From contig CASKJV010000010.1 in the NCBI GenBank assembly GCA_949388605.1, positions 1 to 64,000 on the forward strand: a stretch of 64,000 bases of DNA. The letters are read 5' to 3'. The position numbers were made by a program, and so were the translations under genes. This stretch comes from an uncultured Clostridia bacterium. Lineage in GTDB: Bacteria > Bacillota > Clostridia > TANB77 > CAG-508. Below the pieces are notes generated by a model. The model was not told the DNA's origin and did not search any database. It saw only the letters and a program-made list of their open reading frames with translations. Below, one piece after another: positions 54,082-63,691 of the stretch. Within the stretch, counting starts at the first letter, position 1; each line of letters begins with the position of its first letter.

Positions 54082-54474
54082 TTATAAAGAAAATCCATGT
54101 GGAAATAATTCTTCAATTGTATATTCTTCCACTTTTTTATCATACACTGTATATATTTTAAAATCTTTATTAACAAATTCGCTCATAAATTGTCTACAAT
54201 ATCCACAAGGTAAACATCTTTCAGGGTCTTTATCTTTTGGACCTCCTATTATAACTATATGACTAAATTCTCTCTCTCCTTCAGAAATAGCTTTTGCAAA
54301 TGCTGTTCTTTCTGCACAGATACTTTGAATTCCCCCATTTTCAATATTACATCCATAATATATTTTATTATTTTTACACTTTAAAGCTACTCCTACAGTA
54401 TATTCAGTATATTTTGCATATGCTCGTGTTCTTGCATCAGTTGCTAACATAATTTCATCTCTTAAATTAATCAT
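54082..54474 (-). CDS. cdd: Cytidine deaminase
   Basis: Cdd converts cytidine and deoxycytidine to the uridine forms in pyrimidine salvage. The 130-residue tetrameric-type enzyme has the zinc and catalytic motifs 'NGGIQSICAERTAFAKA' (Cys-Ala-Glu) and 'RCLPCGYCRQFMSEF' (PCxxC). The ATG has a GGAGG-like site. Length is typical. Confidence 0.96.
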   Translation of the reverse strand: MINLRDEIMLATDARTRAYAKYTEYTVGVALKCKNNKIYYGCNIENGGIQSICAERTAFAKAISEGEREFSHIVIIGGPKDKDPERCLPCGYCRQFMSEFVNKDFKIYTVYDKKVEEYTIEELFPHGFSL

Positions 54475-54542
54475 ATTGTACCTCCTTTTTGTTACATAAC
54501 ATAATTAATGTTCTTACATAATCTACAATAATATATGCTATT

Positions 54543-55187
54543 TTATTTATATTTTTTAATGTTTATTAATAATTTTCCGCTTCTCGTTTCTTTCTCTATA
54601 TTATAAAAAACGAATTTTCCTTTTCCTCGTATTGTTATTATATCATTTATATTAATCTTTTTTGAAGCTTTAAATTCGTTAATTGAATTTAAAAATACTC
54701 TTCCTTCTTCTATAATTTCTATAGCCCTTGTTCTTGAACATCTTGAAAGCTCTGCAACAAAATTATCTAATCTCATAGATGAAATTATTATATTTAAATT
54801 TTCAAATTGATTTTCTATTTTTTCTATATTGTTTATATTCTCAATTGTAATATTTGATTTTCTAAATCTTGTTAAATCTTGTAAGCCTTCCTTCAAATAC
54901 TTAGAAACTTCAACTAGCGAAACAATATCTGCCCCATTATTAGTAACTAATATGTCACCAAATTTTTCTCTTTTTATTCCTAATTTCATTATTCCACTTA
55001 AAAATTCTCTATGTTCATAATTAATATTATTAGGTAATTTTATTCTTATGACTTCTAAAATTTTACTATGATTTTTTTCTACCATCTCTTTAGAAAACTT
55101 TTCTGGATAAAATATTATAACATTTCTATCTGCATTCTCTCTTCCACCAAAAATTATCCAATTAGTAATTTTTTCTTGAATAAGCAT
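54543..55187 (-). CDS. ylmH: YlmH-like S4-domain RNA-binding protein, main part (frameshifted gene)
   Basis: YlmH binds stalled ribosomal complexes and contributes to translation rescue in Bacillus (family knowledge). This 214-residue frame has 'IIFGGRENADRNVIIFYPE', 'FLSGIMKLGIKREKFGDIL' and an S4 domain at about residues 137-200 ('SMRLDNFVAELSRCSRTRAIEIIEEGRVFLN'). It lacks the first 50 or so residues of the family, and its ATG has no ribosome site. Those residues are encoded just upstream in another phase (55162-55338), separated by one extra A in the AAAA at 55187-55190. The true product, if the shift is real, would need frameshifting. Confidence 0.82.
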   Translation of the reverse strand: MLIQEKITNWIIFGGRENADRNVIIFYPEKFSKEMVEKNHSKILEVIRIKLPNNINYEHREFLSGIMKLGIKREKFGDILVTNNGADIVSLVEVSKYLKEGLQDLTRFRKSNITIENINNIEKIENQFENLNIIISSMRLDNFVAELSRCSRTRAIEIIEEGRVFLNSINEFKASKKININDIITIRGKGKFVFYNIEKETRSGKLLINIKKYK

Positions 55188-55338
55188 TTTCTTTATAATT
55201 GCTATTCCGAGCTATATCCAAAAAATCTGTATATGTAATTTTATTTCTAGCTTTACAAAACTCATATTTATCAATTACTTTTGCTATTAATAATTTGTTT
55301 TCATTATCTTTATATTTGTCTCTTGATTGTTCAAACAT
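55162..55338 (-). pseudogene. Out-of-frame N-terminus of ylmH
   Basis: A 58-codon frame beginning at an ATG inside the end of dxs, with AGGAAG upstream. It encodes 'LLIAKVIDKYEFCKARNKITYTDFLD', which matches the N-terminal region of YlmH including the 'TDFLD' word. It runs out of phase with the rest at the AAAA tract near 55188. Joined with the downstream frame it would give about 265 residues, close to the family length. Confidence 0.78.
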
Positions 55339-57164
55339 TCTACAATACTTCCTACATCTAATCCATATTTTTGTTCTATTTCATTTACAGCTCCATGTTT
55401 TACAAATTCATCAGGATATGCAAATTTATGTAAATTAATGTCTATTCTATTTTCAAAAAGCAATTTTTCTATTTTATCTCCTAAACCTCCCTCAACAGTT
55501 CCATCTTCTATTGTAACTATATTTTCTGCTTCTCCAATATTATGCAATATTGTATCTGTATCCAATGGTTTTAAAAATCTTGCATTAATTACTGTTACAC
55601 TTTTTCCACATTTTTTTAATTCTTCTGATACATGCATAGCTTTTGAAACCATTTTTCCAATTGCTATAATTACAATATCTTTTCCTTTTTCTAAAACTTC
55701 TGCTTTACCATACTCTATTTTACTATGATTTTCAAATGTAATTTCTTCTGTTCCTCTAGGATATCTTATTAATACTGGTTTATTTAAGTTTACAGCAAAT
55801 TCTAACATATCTTCTAACTCTTTAAAGTCTTTTGGTGCTATAATATTAAAATTTGGAATTGTATTAGTAAATGACATATCTAATAATCCTTGATGAGTTT
55901 CTCCATCATTTCCTACAATTCCAGCTCTATCAGCACAAATAACAACTGGTAAATTCTGGATTGCTACATCGTGAACTAATTGGTCATATGCTCTTTGAAT
56001 AAATGAAGAATATAATGGTACTACTGGTACTAATCCTGTTTTTGCCATTCCTGCTGCCAATCCCACAGCATGTTGTTCTGCTATTCCAACATCAAAAAAT
56101 CTATTTGGATATTTTTTTGCGAACTCTGTAAGACCTGTTCCATCAGTCATTGCTGCTGTTATTGCAACTACATTTTTGTTTTCTTTTGCTATTTCAACTA
56201 ATTTTGTACCAAAAACTTTTGAATAATCTTTTTTTCCTTTACTTATTTTTTCTCCTGTTTGTATATTAAATTTAGAAGTACTGTGAAATTTATCTGGATT
56301 TAATTCTGCTGGTTTATATCCTTTTCCCTTTTTTGTTAAAACATGAACTAAAATTGGTCCTTCTTGTTCTCTACATATTTTTAATATATCTTCCAATTTT
56401 TCAATATTGTGTCCATCTACTGGTCCTAAATATCTAAATCCAATATCTTCAAAATACATTTTTGGAATTACTAATTGTTTGATTCCTCTTTTTGTTCTTT
56501 GAACTAATTTTATGATTTTCTTTCCAAATGGAAGTTTTCCTATAATCTTTTTCCCTTTTAAACTAGTATTTACATATAAATTTTTAGTTCTTAATTTAGA
56601 AAGCAACATTGATATTCCACCAACATTTTTAGATATGCTCATTTCATTATCATTTAAAATAACGATCATATTAGTATTACTGCTTCCTACATCATTCAAA
56701 GCCTCTAAAGCCATACCACCTGTTAAGGCTCCATCTCCTATAACAGCAATAATTTTACTATTTTCTCCTTTTATATCTCTAGCTCTTGCCATACCTAAAG
56801 CAATTGATATTGAAGTACTACTATGACCTGTATTAAAATTGTCATAAACACTTTCAGTAGTTTTTGGAAATCCTGCAATTCCCCCCATCTTTCTTAATGA
56901 AGCTAATTTATCCTTTCTTCCTGTTAAAATTTTATGTACATAAGTTTGATGTCCTACATCCCAAATAATTTTATCAAGTGGTGTATTAAATACAGAATGA
57001 AGAGCAATTGTAAGTTCTGTTACTCCCAAATTAGAAGCAAGATGTCCTCCTGTTTCTGATACTGTATCTATTATTTTTTCTCTTATTTCACTTGCTAAAA
57101 TTTTTTTATCTTCGATATTTAATTGTTTTAAATCTTCTGGATAATTAACATTTTCTAAAATCAT
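55287..57164 (-). CDS. dxs: 1-deoxy-D-xylulose-5-phosphate synthase
   Basis: Dxs condenses pyruvate and glyceraldehyde-3-phosphate, the first step of the MEP isoprenoid pathway, which also feeds undecaprenyl carrier for glycan assembly. In 625 residues: 'HLASNLGVTELTIALHSVF', 'DVGHQTYVHKILTGR', the thiamine-diphosphate site 'VIGDGALTGGMALEALND' near residue 143, 'DVGIAEQHAVGLAAGMA' with the catalytic Glu, and 'ADRAGIVGNDGETHQG'. Length is normal. It overlaps the start of ylmH by 52 bases. Confidence 0.97.
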   Translation of the reverse strand: MILENVNYPEDLKQLNIEDKKILASEIREKIIDTVSETGGHLASNLGVTELTIALHSVFNTPLDKIIWDVGHQTYVHKILTGRKDKLASLRKMGGIAGFPKTTESVYDNFNTGHSSTSISIALGMARARDIKGENSKIIAVIGDGALTGGMALEALNDVGSSNTNMIVILNDNEMSISKNVGGISMLLSKLRTKNLYVNTSLKGKKIIGKLPFGKKIIKLVQRTKRGIKQLVIPKMYFEDIGFRYLGPVDGHNIEKLEDILKICREQEGPILVHVLTKKGKGYKPAELNPDKFHSTSKFNIQTGEKISKGKKDYSKVFGTKLVEIAKENKNVVAITAAMTDGTGLTEFAKKYPNRFFDVGIAEQHAVGLAAGMAKTGLVPVVPLYSSFIQRAYDQLVHDVAIQNLPVVICADRAGIVGNDGETHQGLLDMSFTNTIPNFNIIAPKDFKELEDMLEFAVNLNKPVLIRYPRGTEEITFENHSKIEYGKAEVLEKGKDIVIIAIGKMVSKAMHVSEELKKCGKSVTVINARFLKPLDTDTILHNIGEAENIVTIEDGTVEGGLGDKIEKLLFENRIDINLHKFAYPDEFVKHGAVNEIEQKYGLDVGSIVECLNNQETNIKIMKTNY

Positions 57165-57228
57165 AATTCAACTTCCTTTTTGTAATAAATTAAGGATTAA
57201 TAAAACAAAGTCCCTAATTAATCATTTT

Positions 57229-58956
57229 TTATAATATCTTTTTAATTTCTTCATGTCTTTTAACTTTTCCTGTTGTTGTTTTTATCATTTCTTCATCTGT
57301 TACTATAATATCCCTAATATGTTTATATGGTGGCATATTGTGATTTATATCTGAAATATATTTTTTCATATGTTTATATATTTCGTCTTTTTGCACATAT
57401 CCTATAATATCTTTTATTACATCTTTATCATAAACAATTTTTGCACATACATCTAAATCACCATCTTTAGTTGGTCTTCCATAAACCATACTTTCTTTAA
57501 CTCCTGGAATATGGTCTATTAAAATTTCTAATTCTTCTGGAAAAATATTTTTTCCATTTTTCTGTACTATTACATTTTTCTTTCTTCCTGTTATATATAA
57601 GTATCCATTTTCAAGATATCCTAAATCTCCTGTATGGAACCATTCTCCCGTAAATACTTCTTCTGTAGCAGTATTGTTTTGATAATATCCTAACATTATA
57701 CTTGAACCTTTTACTACAATTTCTCCAATTCCTTTTTCATCTTTATCTTCGATTTTTAATTCTATTGAAGGTAAAGGTTTTCCTACAGAACCGATTTTTA
57801 TTGCATGATCACTTTCAACACTAATTACTGGAGATGTTTCTGTTAATCCATAGCCTTGATATACTTGCAAACCTAATCCAGATAAATTTTTGGCAAGAGA
57901 TTCATCCATTGCTGCTGCACCACTTACAATTAATCTAATGTTTCCGCCAAGTGCTTCATGTATTTCATTAAAAACTTTTCTTTTTACTTTTATATGAACT
58001 TTATCTAAAACATCTGTAAATTTCATCATATTGTTAACAAGTTTTATTTTTCCTTGTTTTTCAATATTTTTCATTATTCTTTTATATATACTTTCTAATA
58101 TTAAAGGAACACATACTAACACTGTTGGTTTATATTCACAAAGATTTTGTTGAATATATTTTAATCCATCACAAAAACACATAAATCCACCAATAAATAC
58201 AACTACATGATTTATTGTTGACTGAAATGTATGATGAAATGGAAGAAGTGCAAGCATACCATCATTTTCATCAAATTTAATAATCTTACATAAATCCATA
58301 ACATTTGTACAAACATTTTTTTGAGAAAGCATTACAGCTTTAGAAATTGATGTTGTTCCAGATGTAAATAGCATAATAGTCATTTTTTCTGAATCTATTT
58401 TACTATCTAAAAAACTTCTATCACCTTTTTCTAATAATTGATTTCCTTTTTCAATTAATTTTTTATAAGAAATAAATCCATCTGTATCTTCTTCTAAATC
58501 AAAGCATATATATAATTCTATTGAAGACAATTTTTCATCTCTTATTTTTTTCATTACATCTAAATATTTTTCTTCAAAAAATATAGCTTTTGCTTTGCTA
58601 CGTTCAGCTAAAGATATAATTTCATTGTCTGGTAAAGATTTATCTAAAGGAACTATAATCTTATCACCTGTTGTAACAGCATAATACGCAACATTCCATT
58701 CATATCTATCTTTTGCAATTAAAGCAACATTTTCATCATTTTTAATTCCTAAATTATTTAAAGCAGTTCCAATGCAATCAATTTCATGCTTAAATTCTTT
58801 ATAAGACATTGTATTAAATTCTACTTTTTCACCTTTTTTATACATTCTTTTCTTAAATTTGAATGCTGGTCTATCTCCATATAATTCTACTGTTTGATTT
58901 AACAAGTCCTTAAAATCAGTAATTTTTCTTACATTTTTATAATAGATTTCTTTCAT
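57229..58956 (-). CDS. AMP-forming long-chain acyl-CoA ligase
   Basis: An ANL-superfamily enzyme of 575 residues that should adenylate a fatty acid and attach it to CoA or a carrier. The AMP motif is 'LFTSGTTSISKAVMLS' (Ser in place of the usual Gly). Also present are 'VYQGYGLTETSPVISVE' and 'WFHTGDLGYLENGYLYITGRKKN'; the last block ends with the catalytic Lys in 'TTGKVKR'. I choose the ATG at 58956, with GGAGG upstream, not the TTG at 58968. Substrate is not known. Confidence 0.9.
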   Translation of the reverse strand: MKEIYYKNVRKITDFKDLLNQTVELYGDRPAFKFKKRMYKKGEKVEFNTMSYKEFKHEIDCIGTALNNLGIKNDENVALIAKDRYEWNVAYYAVTTGDKIIVPLDKSLPDNEIISLAERSKAKAIFFEEKYLDVMKKIRDEKLSSIELYICFDLEEDTDGFISYKKLIEKGNQLLEKGDRSFLDSKIDSEKMTIMLFTSGTTSISKAVMLSQKNVCTNVMDLCKIIKFDENDGMLALLPFHHTFQSTINHVVVFIGGFMCFCDGLKYIQQNLCEYKPTVLVCVPLILESIYKRIMKNIEKQGKIKLVNNMMKFTDVLDKVHIKVKRKVFNEIHEALGGNIRLIVSGAAAMDESLAKNLSGLGLQVYQGYGLTETSPVISVESDHAIKIGSVGKPLPSIELKIEDKDEKGIGEIVVKGSSIMLGYYQNNTATEEVFTGEWFHTGDLGYLENGYLYITGRKKNVIVQKNGKNIFPEELEILIDHIPGVKESMVYGRPTKDGDLDVCAKIVYDKDVIKDIIGYVQKDEIYKHMKKYISDINHNMPPYKHIRDIIVTDEEMIKTTTGKVKRHEEIKKIL

Positions 58957-59014
58957 ATATTCCTCCAAATTTTTACATATATTTTATTATATACTCTAAC
59001 TTCAATTTTTTCTA

Positions 59015-59515
59015 TTAGAATAAGTAGTCAGTTTTTAATTTATCTTTACAATCCAAATAGACTTCATTCTCAATCCATTGTTTTTTTGCTTCTAGGTTGT
59101 TTCTAACTTCTGTAGCACTTATAGGTATAATTTTTCTTTCATTGTCTACACGTCTATCTATAACATTCATATATTCAGAAACACTTTTGCCATATTTTTC
59201 GCTACTATAAAAATGTGTTGGTTTCTCTTCTTCAAGAATATTAGTTAAATATTTCATTTGAATATTTACACTTTCTTCATCCAGTCCATATTGAGCTGGT
59301 GGGTTATGTGCAAATTTTATCTGAACATTAGGATATTTTCGCTTTATCCATTCTGCTCTTCTTTCAGTTGGAATATCTATAATATCTGTATCATAAACAA
59401 CTACAATTACTTTATCCATTTCTTCCAAAGCTGTTTCTATTAAATATTCATGCCCTTTATGAAACGGAGCAAATTTTCCAATTGTAAAACCGATTTTCTT
59501 ATTTTTATTATTCAT
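59015..59515 (-). CDS. NadR/NMNAT-like nucleotidyltransferase
   Basis: A 166-residue cytidylyl/adenylyltransferase-fold enzyme. 'GFTIGKFAPFHKGHEYLIE' is the HxGH nucleotide-binding motif and 'IPISATEVRNNL' the second one (ISxTxxR). This layout is typical of NadR-type NMN adenylyltransferases that work in NAD salvage, without the kinase domain. I choose the ATG at 59515 with AAGGA about nine bases upstream, not the TTG at 59521. Confidence 0.8.
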   Translation of the reverse strand: MNNKNKKIGFTIGKFAPFHKGHEYLIETALEEMDKVIVVVYDTDIIDIPTERRAEWIKRKYPNVQIKFAHNPPAQYGLDEESVNIQMKYLTNILEEEKPTHFYSSEKYGKSVSEYMNVIDRRVDNERKIIPISATEVRNNLEAKKQWIENEVYLDCKDKLKTDYLF

Positions 59516-59630
59516 TTTCAATTCCTTATATATTACTTAAATATCTTTTCATTATTTAATTAAATTTTTAATATGATTTCCATGTCTTAAATTATTTTCT
59601 AGTAGATGAACATACGTAAAAAATTGCTCA

Positions 59631-60926
59631 TTATTCATATCTTAAAGCATCAATTGGATTCATCTTAGCAGCTTTATTTGCAGGATAGTATCCAAAAAAT
59701 ACACCAATTGACATAGAAAATACTAATGATACAATAATTCCTGATATTGATGGTTGTGCTGGATATCCTAATAATTTAGATGCACCTATTCCTCCACTTA
59801 CACCTAAAATCACACCAAAAATTCCTCCAATTAAGCAGATTATCATAGCTTCTACAATAAATTGTGTTCTTATAAATGAATTTTTAGCACCTAAAGCTTT
59901 TCTGGTTCCAATTTCTCTTGTTCTTTCTGTAATAGAAACTAACATTATATTCATAACTCCTATTCCTCCAACAATTAATGCTATTCCTGCAACAATTGAT
60001 ATTGCTAATGTAATTGTTGAAAGCATATCTGTTAACATTGATACCATTGACCCCATAGTAACAGTTTTTATTTCATAATTTCTGTTACTTCTATAATATG
60101 GTTCAAAAAAGTTTTCAACTTTTTTAGCTAATAAATCTGAGTCTATACCAACAGAAGTTATAATTTGAAAATATTCATATCCATCTGCTTCATAATTAAG
60201 TTTCATTGCGGTTTTTAATGGTACATATAAATTAGTAGCTACATCATCTCCAGACATATTCATCCCCATCATATACATATCTTGGTTTTCATAAACACCT
60301 ATAATTGTATAATTTTGAAGTTTGGAATTTATATTAACTTCTATTTCACTTCCTATAGCTTTATCTGTATTTCCATCAAATAATTTATTTACTAATTTAT
60401 CTGAAACAATTGTTACATTTTTCATTTCTGTATAATCAGATTCAGAAAACATCTTTCCGCTAATCAGATTTAATTCATTTGTAATAAAATACCCCACACT
60501 GTTTCCAGATAAACTAATATTAGCTGATTTATTTCCTTTTACAGCTGTTCCATTTCCTACAGAATATTGTATATTTATAGCATATATTTCATTACTAAAT
60601 TTTTGAGTCATTTCTTTAATCATAGTATCTGTTATGTAATCATTTTCTGTTATTTCTGTACTATTTGAAACTTTTCCAAATTTTACACCATCTATTTTTG
60701 AACTTTCTTCTTCATCTATACTTTTAGGATTTAACATTACATATACATCATTGGCTCCCATTGATTGCATATTTTCAGAAACTGAAAGTGTTAGTGAATC
60801 ACCAACTGTAATAATTGCAATAACAGATCCAATTCCTATTATAATTCCTAACATAGTAAGCAAAGCTCTCATTTTATTTGAAAGAAGGCTATTTATGGCT
60901 AATATAATATTTTCCCATAAAAGCAT
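59631..60926 (-). CDS. MacB-type ABC transporter permease (FtsX-like)
   Basis: A 431-residue membrane subunit. It has one N-terminal helix ('LLTMLGIIIGIGSVIAIITVG' preceded by 'NKMRA'), a large outside MacB core domain (about residues 45-280), then three helices with the FtsX signature 'LVSITERTREIGTRKALGA' and the end 'YPANKAAKMNPIDALRYE'. Its start overlaps the stop of the ATPase gene by one base (ATGA type). Together with the next two genes it forms a three-part exporter for peptides or small molecules. Confidence 0.92.
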   Translation of the reverse strand: MLLWENIILAINSLLSNKMRALLTMLGIIIGIGSVIAIITVGDSLTLSVSENMQSMGANDVYVMLNPKSIDEEESSKIDGVKFGKVSNSTEITENDYITDTMIKEMTQKFSNEIYAINIQYSVGNGTAVKGNKSANISLSGNSVGYFITNELNLISGKMFSESDYTEMKNVTIVSDKLVNKLFDGNTDKAIGSEIEVNINSKLQNYTIIGVYENQDMYMMGMNMSGDDVATNLYVPLKTAMKLNYEADGYEYFQIITSVGIDSDLLAKKVENFFEPYYRSNRNYEIKTVTMGSMVSMLTDMLSTITLAISIVAGIALIVGGIGVMNIMLVSITERTREIGTRKALGAKNSFIRTQFIVEAMIICLIGGIFGVILGVSGGIGASKLLGYPAQPSISGIIVSLVFSMSIGVFFGYYPANKAAKMNPIDALRYE

Positions 60927-61885
60927 TATTTTTCGCCTCCTTCTTTTTTTATTTTTTTATCTATTTTTTCTTTTTGATTATTCTTTTTTGAATTTTTCCT
61001 TTTCTTCTTGTTATTAGTTTTTACTTGTGATTTTGTACCGTTATTATCTTCTTCTAGTGTTGTATTTTCATTGTCTGGTTGTATTTTTTCTTCAATTGTT
61101 TTTATATCATTTTTGTTTAATTTTGATTTTTCTTCTAACTTAGCTTCTTCATCGTTTATACTTCTATTTTTAGCAATGTTTTTATCTTTATTTTTTAAAT
61201 TATTTTTTACACTAATAATTTTTCCATCTCTAATTGAAATAATTCTATCTGTTTCTCCTGCTAATTCATTTGAGTGAGTAATTAAAACTATAGTTTTCTT
61301 TTTTTCTTTATTTAGTTTATGAAATAAATCCATAACTAATCTTCCTGTTTTTGAATCTAAAGCACCTGTTGGTTCATCAGCCAAGATAATTGCTGGATCA
61401 TTTGCCATTGCTCTTGCTATAGCAACTCTCTGTTTTTGCCCTCCAGATAATTCTTCTGGTAAATGTTTGGCTCTATCTCCCATTTCAACTAATTCTAATA
61501 ATTCTTTTGATCTTTTTAGCCTTGTACTTCTTTCTATTCCTGCATAAAGCATAGGTAACTCGATATTTTTTAATGCATTAGTTTTTGATATTAAATTATA
61601 TGTTTGAAAAACAAATCCTATTTTTTGATTTCTTATATCTGATAATTCTGCTTCTTTAGCTTCACCAACATCAATTCCATCTAAAATATATTTACCTGAA
61701 GTTGGTCTATCTAAAACTCCTATTGTATTCATTAATGTTGACTTACCAGATCCTGAAGGTCCAACAATAGAAACAAATTCACCTTCTTCTACCTCAAGAG
61801 AAATTCCATGCAGAATTTCTAATTCATTTGGCTCACCAACATAAAACTTTTTAACTATATTTTCTAATTTTATAATTGAACTCAT
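60926..61885 (-). CDS. MacB-type ABC transporter ATPase with a long charged tail
   Basis: Residues 1-225 are a standard LolD/MacB-type ATPase: Walker A 'GPSGSGKSTLMNT', signature 'LSGGQKQRVAIARAMA', Walker B 'ILADEPTGAL' and switch 'ITHSNELA'. Residues 230-319 are an unusual tail made almost only of Lys, Glu, Asp and Asn and ending 'KIKKEGGEK'. No family role is known to me for the tail; most relatives end near residue 230. It lies between the adaptor and permease genes. Confidence 0.92.
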   Translation of the reverse strand: MSSIIKLENIVKKFYVGEPNELEILHGISLEVEEGEFVSIVGPSGSGKSTLMNTIGVLDRPTSGKYILDGIDVGEAKEAELSDIRNQKIGFVFQTYNLISKTNALKNIELPMLYAGIERSTRLKRSKELLELVEMGDRAKHLPEELSGGQKQRVAIARAMANDPAIILADEPTGALDSKTGRLVMDLFHKLNKEKKKTIVLITHSNELAGETDRIISIRDGKIISVKNNLKNKDKNIAKNRSINDEEAKLEEKSKLNKNDIKTIEEKIQPDNENTTLEEDNNGTKSQVKTNNKKKRKNSKKNNQKEKIDKKIKKEGGEK

Positions 61886-61900
61886 ATTTATTGTCCCTTT

Positions 61901-63595
61901 CTAAATTCCTGCATCTGCTCCCATCATTTCTATTAAAGATTCTATAGAATTTCCAGACTCAACTTTTGGTAAAACAATTTTCATACCAGCTTTTATTTTA
62001 TCTGATTTTATTTGTGTATAATAAGTTCCTTCTATACCTATTTCTACTTCTAATTCTTCCTTATTTTCTCCTGTCTCATCTTTAGCAATTTCTATATAAT
62101 GTGTTCCATCTTCTTTTTCATATATTGCATTATATGGCACTGTCCACACATTTTCTTCCATCTCTGTTATAATGCTTAATTTTGCATTCATTCCTAGACG
62201 TAATCTATCATTTTGAGAATCTAATGATATTTCTATTTTATATGTTGCATTAGAACTATTAGCCATTGTAGACATGCCTGTTAATTCGTTAGAATTATTA
62301 GTAGCACTAGTAGCAACATATGTAATTCTTCCCTCTAATTCTTCATCTCTTGTAGCATCAGTTTTTATTAACACTTTCATTCCAACTTCTATATCTGGTA
62401 TATCATATTCATCAATTTCTGCTTCAATAATAAATTCTTCTGTTCCTTCTATTGTTGCAATAGTACTTCCTGTATAAATATCACCTTTTTTTACGTTTAT
62501 ATTTGTAACTGTACCATTTACTGTTGATTTCACTATACCATTTTCTATTTGTTCTTTATAAGCATTTATTTGAGTAGCAGTAGCTAATGAATTTGATTGT
62601 ACTGCTAATTTTGAGTTTTCTACATTATCTTTCATTGAAGCAATAGCACTATCTGCACTTGATATTGTAGCATTATAAGCAGTTACCATTTTATCATATG
62701 TACTTTTTAATTGACTTACAGTTGAATCAATAGTTGCTTTTTGATTTTGTAAACCTGCAATTTCACTTACTAATGCATTATATTGATTTTGAATTGGTGC
62801 AAAAGAAGCATTTATTCCCTCATATACTGATTTTGTTTTTAAGTATTCACTTTCAGCAGTATTAAGAACAACTTTTAATTGTGTAGCTTCTTGTTCCAAT
62901 GCACCAATATTTTGAAATCTATCATCATCTGGTGTAATTGAATTTATTTCAGCCACTTTGGCATTGTAATTATTAGTTGCTTGATTAAAAGACAATTCTT
63001 TTGCTTCATATTCTGATTTAATTGTAGAATAATTTTTCAAATTTTGTTGATATGTAGGTTCAAGTTGATTTTTTAAATTTTGTTTTTCATTCAAACTTGC
63101 ATTTATATTATTTAATTGATTTACAGCATTATCATAAGCTGATTTTGCAGAATTAACATCTTCTTGACTACTAGCTACTTGTGTATTTTTATTTTCGATT
63201 GCATCATTTAAACTTCTTTGTGCTGATTGAAGTCCTATATTAGCTTGTGTTTGGCTTGTATTTTGAGTAGCTTGAGCTATATTTAAATTTTCTTGTATAT
63301 TTGATATATCAAAAGTGCAAATTATATCTCCTGCATTTATTTTATCTCCTTTTTTTACATTTACAGAAAGTATTTCTGAGCCTGTAAGTGTTGAAATTAC
63401 ATTTTTAGTATTTGTGGAATTTATAACACCTGTAGCACTTACAGTTTTAGCAACTGTTCTTTTCTCTATTTCTTCCAGCTCATATTGTACTACCTCTTCT
63501 TGTTTATTAGTATTATTATTAAAAATAACAATCCCTATAATAACTATTATTACTAATATAATAATTTTTTTCTTTGTAACTTTTAATTTCTTCAT
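61901..63595 (-). CDS. MacA/HlyD-type membrane fusion protein
   Basis: The 564-residue adaptor has one N-terminal helix (about 8-26). The lipoyl half 'TGSEILSVNVKKGDKINAGDIICTFD' is followed by a very long Gln/Asn/Ala-rich coiled coil (about residues 105-345), the second lipoyl half 'GTVTNINVKKGDIYTGSTIATIEG' and beta-barrel domains. In a one-membrane cell it would reach through the wall from the MacB-like permease. It is the first gene of the three-gene operon. Confidence 0.9.
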   Translation of the reverse strand: MKKLKVTKKKIIILVIIVIIGIVIFNNNTNKQEEVVQYELEEIEKRTVAKTVSATGVINSTNTKNVISTLTGSEILSVNVKKGDKINAGDIICTFDISNIQENLNIAQATQNTSQTQANIGLQSAQRSLNDAIENKNTQVASSQEDVNSAKSAYDNAVNQLNNINASLNEKQNLKNQLEPTYQQNLKNYSTIKSEYEAKELSFNQATNNYNAKVAEINSITPDDDRFQNIGALEQEATQLKVVLNTAESEYLKTKSVYEGINASFAPIQNQYNALVSEIAGLQNQKATIDSTVSQLKSTYDKMVTAYNATISSADSAIASMKDNVENSKLAVQSNSLATATQINAYKEQIENGIVKSTVNGTVTNINVKKGDIYTGSTIATIEGTEEFIIEAEIDEYDIPDIEVGMKVLIKTDATRDEELEGRITYVATSATNNSNELTGMSTMANSSNATYKIEISLDSQNDRLRLGMNAKLSIITEMEENVWTVPYNAIYEKEDGTHYIEIAKDETGENKEELEVEIGIEGTYYTQIKSDKIKAGMKIVLPKVESGNSIESLIEMMGADAGI

Positions 63596-63634
63596 AAAAA
63601 ATTCTTCTCCTTTTTATCCTAAGAATTATATCAC

Positions 63635-63677
63635 AAAAAACCCAAATTGTTAAGTTTTAATTTAACAATTTGGGTTA
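63635..63677 (-). terminator. Terminator of spoIVA
   Basis: On the minus strand a 15-pair stem (AACCCAAATTGTTAA/TTAACAATTTGGGTT) with an eight-base loop is followed by six T. It lies 15 bases after the spoIVA stop. Confidence 0.85.
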
Positions 63678-63691
63678 CTTTTACAATTATT

